Source: Peribolospora baueri (Eukaryota > Basidiomycota > Peribolosporomycetes > Peribolosporales > Peribolosporaceae). Taken from it: 64,000 bases of DNA. This document shows, piece by piece, positions 9,697 through 21,924 of this stretch (position 1 is its first letter; each line of letters opens with the position of its first letter). The position numbers and the translations under genes are program-made. The stretch covers positions 291,654 to 355,653 of the forward strand of contig JAMDHS010000009.1 of NCBI GenBank assembly GCA_029717555.1. The letters are read 5' to 3'. The notes beneath the pieces are model-generated. The model searched no databases and was not told the DNA's origin. It was given only the letters and a program-made list of their open reading frames with translations.

Positions 9697-11949
9697 ATGT
9701 CGAGCCCAGCCCAGATCACCACCGAGCTCACCAAGGCGCTCGGCATCAAGCACCCCATCCTCCTCGCCGGTGAGCACCACACCCAACGGGCGGCCGTGTC
9801 GGACGGAGGAGACACACCTGACCACCGCTCCCGCATTCTTTCGCTTGCCATTCTGACACTCCCCCTCTCTCGCTCGGCCGCTTCTCTTTCAATCCAGGTA
9901 TGAACGTTGCCGCTGGACCGGAACTCGCCGCGGCTGTAACCAACGCAGGCGGCTTCGGTGTCATCGGAGGGTGAGCAATCGCTCCTGGCTTTTCTCGACC
10001 TGACCCTCTGCGTCATGGGCTTATTTCGAGCGCACCCTTCCATCACTCGCTCCTATCGACTCTCTCTCTAAGGATCGGCTACACCCCAAAGTTCCTTCGC
10101 CAACAAATCGCCACGCTCAAGGAGCATCTCAACGACAAGAACGCGCCCTTCGGCGTCGACCTCCTTCTTCCCCAGGTCGGAGGATCGGCCCGCAAGACCA
10201 ACTACGACTACACGCAGGGCCACCTTCCTGAGCTTGTTGATGTTATTATTGAGAGCGGCGCCAAGCTTTTTGTGTGAGTTGCAGGGTCGGACGCTTGTAT
10301 CGAAGAGGAAGGGGGCCCGCATTGGAGACCGCCGGTAGTCATGTGTATGTTGTCCATTGACCATGGCCTTTCCATTGCCCTTGTGACACAGCTGCGCCGT
10401 CGGTGTCCCTCCTAAGGACGTTGTCGACCGGTTCCACAAGGCCAAAATCCCGTGAGTGGACTGGTTTCGAACTTTCTTCGATCGCCGTTCTCTCAGAGCA
10501 TTTACGCCGTCGTCCCTCGCTTGGTCGCGCCTTCCCTATACAAGAATCATGAACATGATCGGTGAGTGTACAGTTTGCTTGTTCGAGAATATCTTTCTCG
10601 TACGTTCTCACGACAGCACAACTGACTTCCACTCTGCGACTTCCCGTCCTCGTCTGCATCGGTTCGCGCCTTCCCCTCTTGTATCTCAATAGGCCACCCC
10701 AAGCACGTCGAGAAGGCGCTCCAAGCGGGAGTTGATATCATCTGCGCCCAGGGTGGCGAGGGTGGCGGTCACACGGGCGATGTGCCTACCTCGTGAGTTT
10801 TGTCGAGCCAGCTCTACCGCCCGTCTTTCCTCCGATCATACTTTCCAACGCCGTTGGGGCCGCTTGACATTCTCAACGTGCGTCCCTGTCTTTCCTTCAG
10901 CATCCTTATTCCGCGCGTCGTCGAGCTCTGCAAAGGGCGCAAGAGCCCGCTCACCGGCAAGGACGTTTACGTTGTCGCGGCCGGAGGCATGTACCGGGGT
11001 AGCCAGCTCGCCGCTGCTCTCATGTGCGTTGTACCGGTACCTAGCTTCGCCTTGACATTGGCTTCCATTCGGTTCTGATGTTCTTTGGTTGCTTCCATTC
11101 TCTCATCGCATTCCCTTTGCAGGTGGGGAGCGCAGGCGGTTTGGGTAGGCACGCGGTTCGTGTGTGCCACCGAAGCGGGCGCGCCCAAGAGGCACCAGGA
11201 GGCCATCATGAAGTCTAACCACGAAAGCGACGTCCGCACGATCATCTTCACCGGAAGGCCTTTGCGTGAGTCAACCCGTCTGAGGCACAGTGGAGACGTA
11301 CGAAAGTGCAGGATGGGATCACCTGATAGCGGTTTCCGGTATTCTTGCGATCGTCCTGGCATTTCTCGGCGCTAGGCGTGTACAAGACGCCTTACATCAT
11401 GGACTGGTAAGTCTCTGCGTCCAGCACGGGCGTGCCGTCACTGTTTCCCTCTCACTCTTTTCGCCGCGTTATGGCTTGACTTTCTTCGTCCTCACCTATG
11501 CCCTACCTTTCTCCTTTCGTTCTCTAGGGAGGACAACCGCCAGGCGGAGATCAAAGAGCTGACAAGCAAGGGCGTCATCCCCGTCTACCACGACCTGGAC
11601 CACGACGACGAGGAGGGAAGCAAGGAGGCCGCCGCGCGCGAGAGGTGGCTCATGGGCAAGGTCGCCGCCGTCGTCAATGTGAGCGACTGACCGCCGTTCC
11701 GCGCTTCTTCCCGTCCCGGGGAAGGAGGAAGAGAGGGGGGGGGGCGGCTTTTAAGGAATTAGATCAGTTGAGATCGACGGATAGAGATGGATTGACTGAC
11801 TGAATCTTGCCTCTTCATCCATCCGTTTGGTTCGCGTTGCACAGGACGTGCAGCCGGCGCGCCAGATCATCGACGAGATGGTCAACGAGGCGGCCGAGCG
11901 CCTCAGGACCGGTCCTCAGCTGCTCATCCGTCCTTCGTCCAAGCTCTGA
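9697..11949 (+). CDS. nitronate monooxygenase (2-nitropropane dioxygenase family)
   Basis: Eleven exons (9697-9769, 9898-9970, 10073-10273, 10392-10451, 10545-10561, 10693-10792, 10901-11023, 11123-11265, 11376-11406, 11528-11678, 11845-11949) give 358 residues. The product is an FMN-dependent TIM barrel that oxidises alkyl nitronates, probably detoxifying propionate-3-nitronate. Diagnostic pieces are IKHPILLAGMNVAAGPELAA at the start, GGFGVIGG, IICAQGGEGGGHTGD (FMN phosphate loop with the catalytic His), VYVVAAGGMYRG and GAQAVWVGTRFVCATEA. The exon of 17 bases at 10545-10561 encodes part of IMNMIG and is needed to keep frame. No targeting signal is evident, although the C-terminus ends P-S-S-K-L, and SKL is a canonical peroxisomal PTS1, so the enzyme is probably peroxisomal. 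Confidence 0.92.
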
Positions 11950-12482
11950 TCTAGATCGCACGCAAGTCGCGGCTGCTGTGCTCGTCCCGTTGAGCGCAAG
12001 GTGGTTTGGTTTGGATTCTTCTTTCAAAGGCTATTTCTGCTTGGGTTTTTTTCTTCGCTCGCTCCTCTTTTGAATCTGAGATTAATGTGAACGTGTGTGA
12101 CTAGCTAGCTACGTCTCCTCCTTCCTGAGCACGTGTTTCTGCTGGAGCGGGATGATATCGACGTTTGAGAGTTTCCTTCTCTCACTTTTGTCACCGACGC
12201 CGTCAGGAATATAAACAAACGCAAGCACGAAATACCGATACGTAGAAGTGATTCGACCGTAGATATGCGCCCGCGATGCGGGCTAATGATAGAAGGGTTA
12301 GAAGAGCAGCTACCAACAGAAACGATAAAAGCGGGGCTCGGTCGAGGCGATAAGTAAAGAATACGCTCGACGCGTACGAATGCTAAAATCTACATTAGGA
12401 GGAGTACCGGTGGGTGGGTGTGCTCGCCCTCTTCTACTTTTCAATGTCCTTTTTTCCCAACCCAGACTCTGTAGCCTCGCTC
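11950..12482. other. intergenic region between convergent genes
   Basis: About 530 bases holding the two 3' UTRs. No motif-bearing frame seen. Confidence 0.5.
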
Positions 12483-15400
12483 TCATTTCTTACCCAGGAG
12501 CCACTTCCTCTCGCTCTTGCCCTCGCTCGCACCCTCATCCTCGTCGTCTTGGTCCCGGGTTTCGTCACCGGCGTGTGCTGGGTCCTTGACGATCATGGCT
12601 GCAGGAACGATGCGAGGCGTCGGACCTGCCGCTTCGACGATGTACGGTGACTCCGGCGAAGGCGACACGCCTCCAATAGGTGAGCGCGCTCCTTGTGGCG
12701 AGGTGGCGTACGACTGGACGATGGCGCTGCCCTGGGAATAGTGTTGCTGACTTCCGTTAATCGTTGGACTGGATGGCGTAGAGAACGTAGTTGGCATGGA
12801 CATCTTCTTGACAACCTCTGCAGGGCGGAAGGAGAGCCAAATCTTTTCAGATACGCAAATCAGACGAACAAAGACAGCGCGCAAATGAGCCTCACTATCG
12901 AAGGCCCGAGGCGTATCCGCGCTTGCCGAAGCCGATACGTCATGATCCAGAGAATTCGCCCTGTTCATGGTACCATACGCCTTGCGCATGGGCGCTCGCT
13001 GTGGTCCGCCGTATTTCCTTCGGCGTTCGATTATGCCGCGCAGGAGAGGCGCCCAAGCAGCGCCCGGAGCATTGTCGCGAGGATCGGAGCGGCGGACTTG
13101 TATTTTCGAGTGCACGTCCACAAAGACGTCTGTCTCGTCGATGATCTTTTCGAGAGGACAGAGTTAAAAACAGGTGTAGGTTGGTTTAGCACCAGAGGGT
13201 ATGACAGCGCACGGGGGCCACGATTTCGCACTCACTTCCTCGCCGATCATCTCTTCGATGATGTCTTCCAGCGTGACCACGCCCATGGCGCCCCTTTGCT
13301 CCCCGGGGTTTTTGGACACCAGAACCATGTGAGACCGTCCTTGTTGAACTGCAGTGCGTGAGAATGGACAAAAACAGGTGAGCATCGCCGCAAAGGGAGA
13401 AAGTCCCCGTCACCACAGACGCGCACAGTAATTCAAGCAATCAAGTCTGTTTAAATAAAGGGGTTAAAACGCGGGCTGAGCTTGCGGCTTCCAGAAACCT
13501 TGCCAGGCAACCACTCACAATGAGAGCTCAGGGCTGGCCTCGGGAAGTGGCGTGAGCGGGAAGTGCGACACAGGCAGACAGTCTTCGGGATCGTAGGTGA
13601 TGAGTTTTTTAACGCTGGAAAATACATGCACGTCCGGTGAGAATACAGCTCCAGCGATAAGTGGACAAGAGGGGAAGTCGACTCACAGCAACATGCCCAG
13701 AATGTTCTCTGGCTTCCCGGACTCGTAAATGGGTACACGACTGTAGCCGGAGTGAACGAGCTGCCAGATGCAATATGGATGCCACGGGGATGTAAGTTCG
13801 TCGAGGCCCTTCGCATGACACAAATGACGGACGCCATGCGCCCACATTCTGAATCGCCTTCTCATCTAAAACAGCATCTGAGCTGAGGCAGAAAACATCA
13901 TCGATGGGGGTCATAACGTCCTCGACGGTTTTACTGAGTGACCAAAGCAAATAAAAACATGTAGGGCGTCAGATGCACAGAGACGGCGCGAGTCCGCAGG
14001 TAGGCAAGGCGAAGAGCAGAGAGAACGTACTCGTTCAGGTCCAGAACAGCACGAATACTGCAAGTGGAAACAATAAGAAATCGCTAAGAGACGAGCGTAT
14101 CAACTTGGGCGGACGAAGAATGATCTTACATTGTGACTTCGTCCTCATTGAGATTGTCGGTGCCAATTTGCTGGTGCAGAGACACGAGCGTCTTCAACTC
14201 TACAAGAGGCACGCATGCTCTGCCATGAGAGAAGAACATAGGAGAGCTCTGAAATGGACCTTTAGAAGAACTCACCCGCTTTGCGATACGTCGTTCCGTG
14301 GTCTTGGCCCAGTGCCCAGTCGAGGAGCTTGGCGATGGGCCAGGCAACGGGCGAAAGGATCCACATTACGATCCTTGTATGCACGCAACAGGGCAATGGT
14401 TGGACACGTAGACGTTAGCAACCCATATTATATAAGACTTCAAAGGACCAGGCAGACCGCGCGCGCTGGCATGCCCTCATCACTTCCTCATTGCAAGGAC
14501 TCACCTGACGAGGGGAGCACAGAATGCTCCAATTGCGAGACCGTGACGAGCGCAGATGGACTGAGGGATGATTTCGCCAAAGATGACAATGAGTGCCGTG
14601 GACCTGTTCGGGCAGGGAAGGAGACGGAATTTTCAATGGACATGAACGACACATCAGTCATAGCTCGCAAGAAACCACGGACGGGAGGAGCATACGTACG
14701 TCAAGACAGCCGTCAGGCCCGAGCCAAAGACGGACAAGAAGATTGGCAGGGACTCGTTCACTGTAACGACGTAAACATTTAGATATGCCAGAACGGGCGT
14801 GGGCATGATCATGTAAGACCAGCCGAAGGCAAAAGACCGCCTCTGAACAGTCCGAGAACTCGCTTAAATCACCGCTTCTAGACTCACCGATTACGTTGCC
14901 AAGCAGGAGCACAACGAGACACCAATGCCGGCCCATGTTGAGCAAGTTGAGCACCTTTGACGCTGCCTTGCGCTCCTCAGGTGTGCCGGAGGACGCGAGC
15001 ACGGTCAGATTGATGTGGTCCAAGCCCATAAGTCCGAGAGTGAGGCCGGCGAAGATACCACCAAGAAGGACGAGACCCTGTAATGTAGATCAACGACAAT
15101 TCCATAAGCGGAACGGACTCGGAGTCTGCATTTGCTAGTCGTCATTATCTGGACAAGACGCAACTCACGGCAATGATAAGGAGGTTGAACACAAGCTCCC
15201 ACGGATTGCCTGACGGGACCCTGTGGAGCACGAGCAGCAAACAAAGACCGTCAGCTTTCGAAGTTCAAGACAGGCCATCTATACCGGAACCACCAGAGGG
15301 TAGAATGGACAGGCCCAGGGACTTTGCTTTGCTTACCCTTCGTCTGCACCACCATGCACGACGTGGACCGTGCCGGCCGGGGCAGCGCGAGAGATGCCTA

Positions 15401-15506
15401 TCATCTGAGGGACGAGGGATGAAAGAAGGAGGAGAATCTTCGCCGAAGAATGAGAGCCATTTCGTAATAGCGGAGATGGGACGGCGGCGGAACCGGCGGC
15501 TGGCAT
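12483..15506 (-). CDS. MAM3: CNNM / MAM3 family protein (DUF21 plus CBS pair), metal homeostasis
   Basis: Fourteen exons (15506-15337, 15220-15169, 15077-14888, 14760-14700, 14603-14505, 14373-14276, 14199-14130, 14057-14031, 13933-13846, 13760-13687, 13614-13519, 13446-13427, 13348-13236, 13145-12483) give about 606 residues. The start was found by reading back from the DUF21 domain: MPAAGSAAV leads into [11 protein letters not shown], a signal-like segment. DUF21 follows ([53 protein letters not shown]) with about four membrane helices, then two CBS motifs ([46 protein letters not shown]). A 200-residue Ser/Pro-rich cytoplasmic tail ends in basic residues. Yeast Mam3 affects vacuolar and mitochondrial metal balance; animal CNNMs move Mg. 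Exon 12 is only 20 bases and supplies part of LLDCLNYFQQGRSH. Confidence 0.9.
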
Positions 15507-16807
15507 GTCGATATCGGGGTAAGGAGACGAGCGCGCGGAGAAGCGGGAGGGTCGGCGTCGGCGAGACGGAGAGCGCTAGAGAGAGCGGCAAGAGACCGCA
15601 CCAGGCAGGCGAGCCGGAGCGGGGTGTGTTGAAGAAAGTCGAGAAGAGAGTATACAAGGATGTAGAGGAGATCGGCGGCGCTGGCCGTGGAGCGTTGTGT
15701 CGTCCACCTTCGACGCTTCCGGTGTAATCATCCGCTGCCAAGATTGAGGATGACCGTCTTGGTTGGAACGGGACGGTGAGCTTAGTCAGCACGGAAGGCA
15801 CGTGCCGACGGCGACAACGGCGACGACAGCGACGACGACAACGACGACATCGTGTTTGACCACTTCCTCGACTTTCCGTACGGTTCGCACTGAGCAACCG
15901 GTTCTCTCTCCCGCTCGCTGAGATGCGCTGCTGATCCCTTGCCATAATGGATTTCCCCGCAAGCTCATTTTCTCTCTCTAATCCGTCCAGGGCAGGCACA
16001 GCCGATTGTGTCCGGCTGCAGTAGCAATTGAAAAGATAGACATGGTCGGCGTGAGGACGGACCCCTTGCCCCTCTTGCCGTCGCTGTCGTCCACTGCATA
16101 TGTACATGACCAGTTCATCCGTATCACTGCGTCATGACGCGTTTTGACAATAGCCCTCGTATCGCCTGATTCACTTCGCTCGGATCGGAACTCCTTGCAT
16201 TCCACAAATCCGAGGTGGGCTACAAGGTGAAGAGGATGCGGGCCGCCGACTGTCCCGGCGTGAGTGCTTACTGCTCACGTCAGCAGAGATCGCTCACCGA
16301 CCGCGACCTCGATGGACGGTTCGCATAGCAGCACATGTCCTTCGAGCTGCCCCATGTCTGGCGATTGTCATACCGTGGGCATCGTTGAGAAAGAAGTCGG
16401 CCATGCCGTCGAGGACTTTGCGATGGGTGATAGGAAGAGCGCGCGGCGTCAACATGTTAGCTCACCATTTTACTCCTGTGCCAGGTTTCCGGCTTCACCT
16501 CCTGGACTACCAGTCTGGTCCAGCGAGTGCAAAGCGAATAAGTATACCGCTTTAAACGTCAGCATGATCGACTACGGTGATGGTGAGTGCGCGCGCTCGT
16601 CGCCGAGGTATCTTAGTAACACGGCTCCGAACCCGCTGATGCAGTGTCTTTTCTCGCTTACATTTTGCTCGCATTCCCGGTACAGCTGCCCACAAACGTT
16701 TTCATAGAGGAAGCCGCCGAGAAGAATCGAGTAGGAGCGGACTTAAATACCGAAACGAGCATGACACGACTGTCTCTTGGAAACAACATTGTGGTAGTCC
16801 TACCGCA
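15507..16807. other. 1.3 kb without a secure gene; possible minus-strand remnant
   Basis: Open stretches exist on both strands. On the minus strand, 16435-16310 reads KVLDGMADFFLNDAHG and, in another frame, LEGHVLLCEPSIEVAV; a splice pair near 16305/16250 could join the latter to sequence ending at 15978. None of this matches a family I know, and the plus strand offers equally long frames. Near 15790-15850 there is a run of (CGACGA)-type triplets. I treat the region as intergenic, with an uncharacterised gene possible. Confidence 0.3.
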
Positions 16808-17404
16808 TCAATGCATCGCTCGACATTCATCCCGCCACGACCTGAACTTGTCCAATGTTTGCTGACCGACGTGGAAGCGGCCGTCTTGGGTGACCATGCG
16901 CCCCTCAGCCTCAAAGAGGGAGATGAGGTCTTCGAGCGCGTTCTGGAGCGCGCTCATCTTCTCTTCGAACAGGTACGGGTTCTCCGCGGTGTGTGCCGGG
17001 CTGAGTGCCGACCCCTGCCCTCCTTTAGGAATCGGAGTTCGTTTGGGGTTCTCATGCCGAGGGTCCGCCGGCGGCTCGAAGTGCTCTGGCGGAGGCGCGG
17101 CTGCAGAGACGGACAGGAAGGGCGCGACAGGGATAGAGGAATAGGTAGGGACAACCAAGATATTCAATCCTCCGGGCCTGGTTAAAAAGGTAGAGCGGGA
17201 ACAAGCACATGCCACTCACGAATGGGGTCGGCTTTGGGATACACGCCGGCAGGGTTCTCCCTAGTCGGCTCAGGGCCCTTGGCGCCGCTGGTCTGGCCGG
17301 GGAACTTTGCGTCTGCTTCGCCTAAAAGAAGGGGAAGCGAAGAGGCCATGAGAGGAGCTAGGAGCTCTTGCTCGCTCTGCGTGCGCGGGAATCTCACCTA
17401 GCAT
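16808..17404 (-). CDS. hypothetical protein, 160 aa, Pro-rich linker and helical C-terminus
   Basis: I do not recognise the family. Three exons (17404-17398, 17321-17216, 17177-16808) give 160 residues. The first exon is M-L-G; the second begins EADAKFPGQTSG and ends KADPIRE; the third has NILVVPTYSSIPVAPF, a Pro-rich linker (PPPEHFEPPADP), and a charged helix-forming tail (LFEEKMSALQNALEDLISLF then FHVGQQTLDKF). No membrane segment. The second donor (GA|GTGGCA at 17215) is weaker than the GTGAGT four bases upstream, but only the weaker one keeps the frame open. The gene could extend further, because the ending at 16808 lacks a conserved landmark. Confidence 0.5.
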
Positions 17405-18121
17405 GATTGCACGATAGAGAAGAGGGACAGGAGTGTCAGGATGAGGAATGAAGAGATGATGTGTGTCGTGCAAGAAGAGCGAAGCGACGACGAGCCAGTT
17501 CTTCGATCTGGTCGTCTACACACTCGATCACTGACGTCACGCTAGCCGAGCATGGGACCACCTCGGGAGGCCACATTGTCTTGCGCCAGCTCCAGCCTTA
17601 GCTGCCTTTGACCTGTAGTTAGCTATTTCAGCCAGCTCTAATCCTTTCGTGTCCTCATCTGCGGGACGAACGACGGCATAGGTCCATCTTCCTTCACCCT
17701 AGCCACCTGCCATGGGCAAGCGGGCTAGCGAACCGTGAAACCGGGGTAGTCATCACGTGCTTCACTTGCCTCGACTATTTCCCTCTGGATCATCGCCCGT
17801 CTTGTCTCGCCCTACTTAACTGCTCACCCATCTCAGAGCGCCTCACCGCTGCCCCTTGTCTTCGCCGATGCTCCTGCTTCAGAACGCGTGGGGGGAAACA
17901 AGGTCCGGACGACTGCCGAGCAGCGACGGCGCTCTGATCCTTCGGGGAGGCTCCGATAAGATAAGGTGGCTCACTTAATCCGATCTATACGAAGGCTTTC
18001 CTCCTCGCCCTCATACCATTCGCACCCACACAGGAAAGAAGAGCAGAGCAGAGCATAGCAGAAGGACAACAGCCAAGGCGAGCGACAAGCCTTGTCCCCT
18101 CCCCCTTCTCTGTCCCCGATC
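17405..18121. other. intergenic region between divergent genes
   Basis: About 700 bases containing both promoters. Contains GATAAGATAAGG around 17955-17966 (tandem GATAAG-like sites), about 160 bases upstream of the nickel transporter ATG. No gene seen. Confidence 0.4.
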
Positions 18122-21100
18122 ATGGTCCTCGTCGCTCCGGCCCCCGACACCGACGCCTGTCCATCTCACTGCGAGCACCGCCAGCGGGGCATAGCAGGCA
18201 GTCACGAGACCTCGGAGGCCAGCCTCAGAGCAGCAGAATTGAGGGACAGGTTCTCCGCGGGTGGAGATGCGCATGAACAGGAGGGGAGCGAGCCGTGCAA
18301 TGAAAGAGTGAGCGTCCATCAACCGCCTCGGAGGACAGAGGATTGCATATCCGCAAGCTGGGACAGTCCAAAAAGGACTGGCGAAGGTGCTATGAGAACG
18401 GGAACGTCTCCGTTGACCATAGGTATTCGTTTTTGTCTCAGTTCCTCTCATCTGCGCAGCCGCCCACACATATCAAGGCAGAATCGGAAGTGACGCAAGC
18501 TAACCTCCGAGCTCCCTCGCCAACCTTGCTCTCGCGTTCAAATCCACCAGCCTCCGCCTCGTCCCGCTCACACTTCCCCAGCCAGCTCTTTTATCGTATC
18601 CGACGCCGCTTCCTCACCCGCCGCCTATCGAAGCCGAAGGCCTCTCGCACGCTCACCCTTTTCGGCCGCTCCCTCCTCCTCATTCTTCTAGAACTTCTGG
18701 CCAACATTGTGCTCTGGGTCGTTTCAAGCTCCTGTAGTCGGGACACCAGGGGCGTATTGGGAGTTGCCTTGATTGCTTGGGTGGGTCTCTTCTGGTCCTA
18801 TTTGTCAAAGGCGGATGGGACGCCGCGGCGAGCGCGACTCCGGAAGGACCGTGGACGATCCACCGATCCTTCCTCGGTGCCCATCCACATTGTTCGCTTC
18901 CATTTCGGTCCTCAGTCAGATCCAGTTTAGTTACTCACCTCGCACCGCGCCTCGTCTCACACACAGACCATCGGTCTTCGACACGGCTTAGACGCAGATC
19001 ATAGTGAGCCTAACCTTCACTCGTCCTCTAGTCTCCTGTCCTCCCCCCTCTTTCGCCTCCTTCCTCGCCGATATGCCCTTGACCTTTACTCTTACTTTTG
19101 CCTCAACTCTCGTCGGATCCCAAGTCAGCGCGATAGACAACGCAACCCGTCGAATGGTCTCCCTCTCACGCCGTCCCGTCACTTGCGGTCTTTTCTTCTC
19201 CCTCGGACATAGCACCATTGTTGTGACGGTCGTGAGTGGAAAAAGAGCCAACGGTCGATGCGACGTCAACATTTCCTTCCTCGATCTAACGCTCGAGCCC
19301 CTCTTATGGTGCAGTCTGAGAAAGAAAGCGTGAAACGCTGACATGTCCGTTCATCGATGTCCTTTGCTTTTCGTCCCTTCCCGTCCGCATCTCATGATCA
19401 GACAACGGCCATAGCCGTCTCCGTCCCCGTCTTCTCTCATCTTTCCGATGTCTCTTCCGTAGGCGGCACCGTGGGCACAAGTGTGAGCGCCAGCTTCCTC
19501 GCTCTCGTAGGCATAATCAATTCTTTTGTGCTCTGGAGGCTGTGGAGGGAGAGGAGAAGAAGGCACGCGGAGCCGGGAAGAGGAGGGGGCGGGGGTGAGC
19601 GCGATGAAAAGGAGTTTGGGAAGAGGGGACAGGGGCCGGAGGGATTGGACTTGAAGGAAGAAAAGGTGTGTCGGACGTGCGTCTTGCGTTTGTTCGTTTG
19701 CTCCTCCCCTCATCCTAGATTCGCCCTTCACTCCTTCCTTCCTTCCTTTCCCGACCGGCCCATTCGATTCCCACAGCCAGTATCTTCATTCCCACCCCCC
19801 GTCCTCTCCGTCCCCTCCCTCCCTTGTCCGCAGCCCGTTCATTTCCCTACCTCGCTTGCCACCCCCCTCACCGCAGTGAGGGAGCAGGGAGACGGGAAGA
19901 CGACGACCGCGGCCGCAGCGGAGGACGCAGAGGATGAGAGCGAGGCGGTGAGCAACGGAGTGCGCCTGCCACGGGAGAGGAGGAGAACGACGATGGGGTG
20001 CATGACGAGAGTCGTCTGGCCTCTATTAAAACTCGTCGATAGGCCTTGGAAAGTGAGCGACTCGTGCAGTTCCGTCTTCTTCGCCTTGCCTTCTCGAAGC
20101 GAGGGTTCGAAAAGGGTCCTGGAAAATTGTGGTGGGGGAAACGGAGCGATACCTGATCCCACCGCCCGTCTCTTCCTTTTGTTCGCATCCCCGCTTGACG
20201 TCGTTTGACGGTACCTCGACGAATCGGCTGGTGGTATATTAGATGTGAGTCGCATCGATTCGACCCGACCCCTTTCCTCTTTCTCCGTGTTTGCATCGAG
20301 AAGGCGAACGCCGAGCTGCCCACCTCGCTCGAGAGAGCGCACGGCTATTCTCTTTTTCTCGAATCCGTGTGGCTCACATGTTCGCTGACTTCTCGTGCAC
20401 CCCGCGCCACCCTCCCACTTTTTATTTCAGGTACCCCGTCGGTGTCCTGTGAGTGCTTTCCTGCCATGTGATGACCTGCAGGCGTCTTCCTCCTACGTCG
20501 GCATCGTTTTCACTCACCAGCCTTTATGCCCTCCTCGCTACCAACATTTTTCCCCCATTCTTTCATCTCGTCTGGTTTGGTGTTGATCACACCGCCCACG
20601 CCGCGATAGCTTCGGCTTCGGCTTCGACACCGCCTCAGAGATTGGATTGTTGTCCGTCTCCGCCCTTGCTAAGCGTGGCGTCGATGGGAAGGGCATCAGC
20701 AGAGGGGAGATCATGCTCTTACCGGTGAGCGAATGGAGACGGATGAAGTTGGCGCGAGGAGGAAGACGTGCCGGGTCTCGGGTTGGGGAGAAGGCACCCG
20801 TCTTAACGCTTGACTTACCTTCTCATTCGTCTGTCTGTCTGGGCTTCGACATGGATTGGATTGCCTTTCCAGCTGCTCTTCACCTCTGGCATGTCTCTCG
20901 TCGACTCACTCGACTCGGTCCTCATGATCTACGCCTACTCTCCAAGCGTCACTTCTCTGACTAACGGGCGGCGTTCCCGTTTCGCCCTCTTTGAGCCGAG
21001 GGATGCGTGCGATCTGTCGTTGTCCCAGGCAGGGCTCGGAGGGGGGAGACGAGTTCTAGAAGAGGACGACGAGAATACGAGAGGGACGCCGTCCTCTGCT

Positions 21101-21520
21101 CACTGTGACGAGGAGAACCGGCAAGAATGCACCGGCGAGCGAGGCCCGCAGCCCAGCAGCTTTTACCGCCCTTCCCCTTCGGCAACGTTCAACAATCCGA
21201 TGACCACCTCCCTATCTCTCCTCCTCACTCTTCTCTCCATCCTCGTCGCCCTCGCCATCTCCCTCATCGAGTTTATGGGCCTCATAGGCGAGAAATGCCT
21301 CTCCTGTGCCCAGGCGGCCCAGAACGATGCAGGACTGGGGGGCAAGTGGTGGAGGTTTTGGCAGAGCGCGAACGATCAGAGTGGGTACGTGGGAGCGGGT
21401 ATTGTCGCATGCTTCGTTCTCGTTTTGGTTGGGTGGAGTGTTGGGAGGTACGGGAGAAAATGGTGGAGGACGAGGTACGGGGAGGAAAAGGCGGTTGCGG
21501 AGGTGATGGAACGGCCGTGA
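18122..21520 (+). CDS. NiCoT nickel/cobalt transporter (high affinity)
   Basis: Ten exons (18122-18307, 18460-18780, 18967-19003, 19125-19231, 19402-19665, 19834-20052, 20243-20244, 20431-20448, 20610-20724, 20873-21520) give 638 residues in frame. It is a plasma-membrane or vacuolar permease that imports Ni2+ (and Co2+), the metal of urease. The family signature is present: TIGLRHGLDADHISAIDN (H-x4-DH in helix II), RPVTCGLFFSLGHSTIVV, then MYPVGVLFGFGFDTASEIG and LLPLLFTSGMSLVDSLDSVL. Helices also include LFGRSLLLILLELLANIVLW and the C-terminal LSLLLTLLSILVALAISLIE. The N-terminal 62 residues are an unusual hydrophilic lead containing ACPSHCEH. The large loop after helix IV is low complexity, and the intron 19666-19833 inside it is only a best guess. 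The methionine of MYPVG comes from a 2-base exon (see findings). Confidence 0.88.
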
Positions 21521-21924
21521 GGTGCCATCGTTATCAGGCTGCCGGAGCATGTGGCGTGTGGCCAACTCCACCAGTTTCTAACGCGTTCCACTTCGCTATG
21601 AAGGCTATCGCGGTATGCAAGCTGCGCTGCGAATAAGAATAAAACCTTACCGACCACGTACGTAACACGATGATGGCGACGACGGGCTCCAGAGAGGACG
21701 AAGCAGGCGACGAGTCAGTAGGAAGACGACGACCCGCCAGCCAGTCTTCGACAACGTCAATGTCGATAGGAAGCACAGTTCTTGGGGCATCCATGAAAAG
21801 AGCGAGCTCGAGAAATATCAATGAGGCAAACATGAAAGGAAGGGCGAGCAAACAAAAGGAGGGAAAGAAAGCCGGGCGTCTCTCTGAGACGACCCTACTA
21901 TAAACAACTCGAGACGTGGAGAGC

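Noticed and set aside
15265-16107. 280-residue minus-strand open frame beginning near the MAM3 start
   Set aside because: It is a shifted frame of the MAM3 N-terminus and its promoter. The frame that leads into the DUF21 domain begins at 15506 instead.
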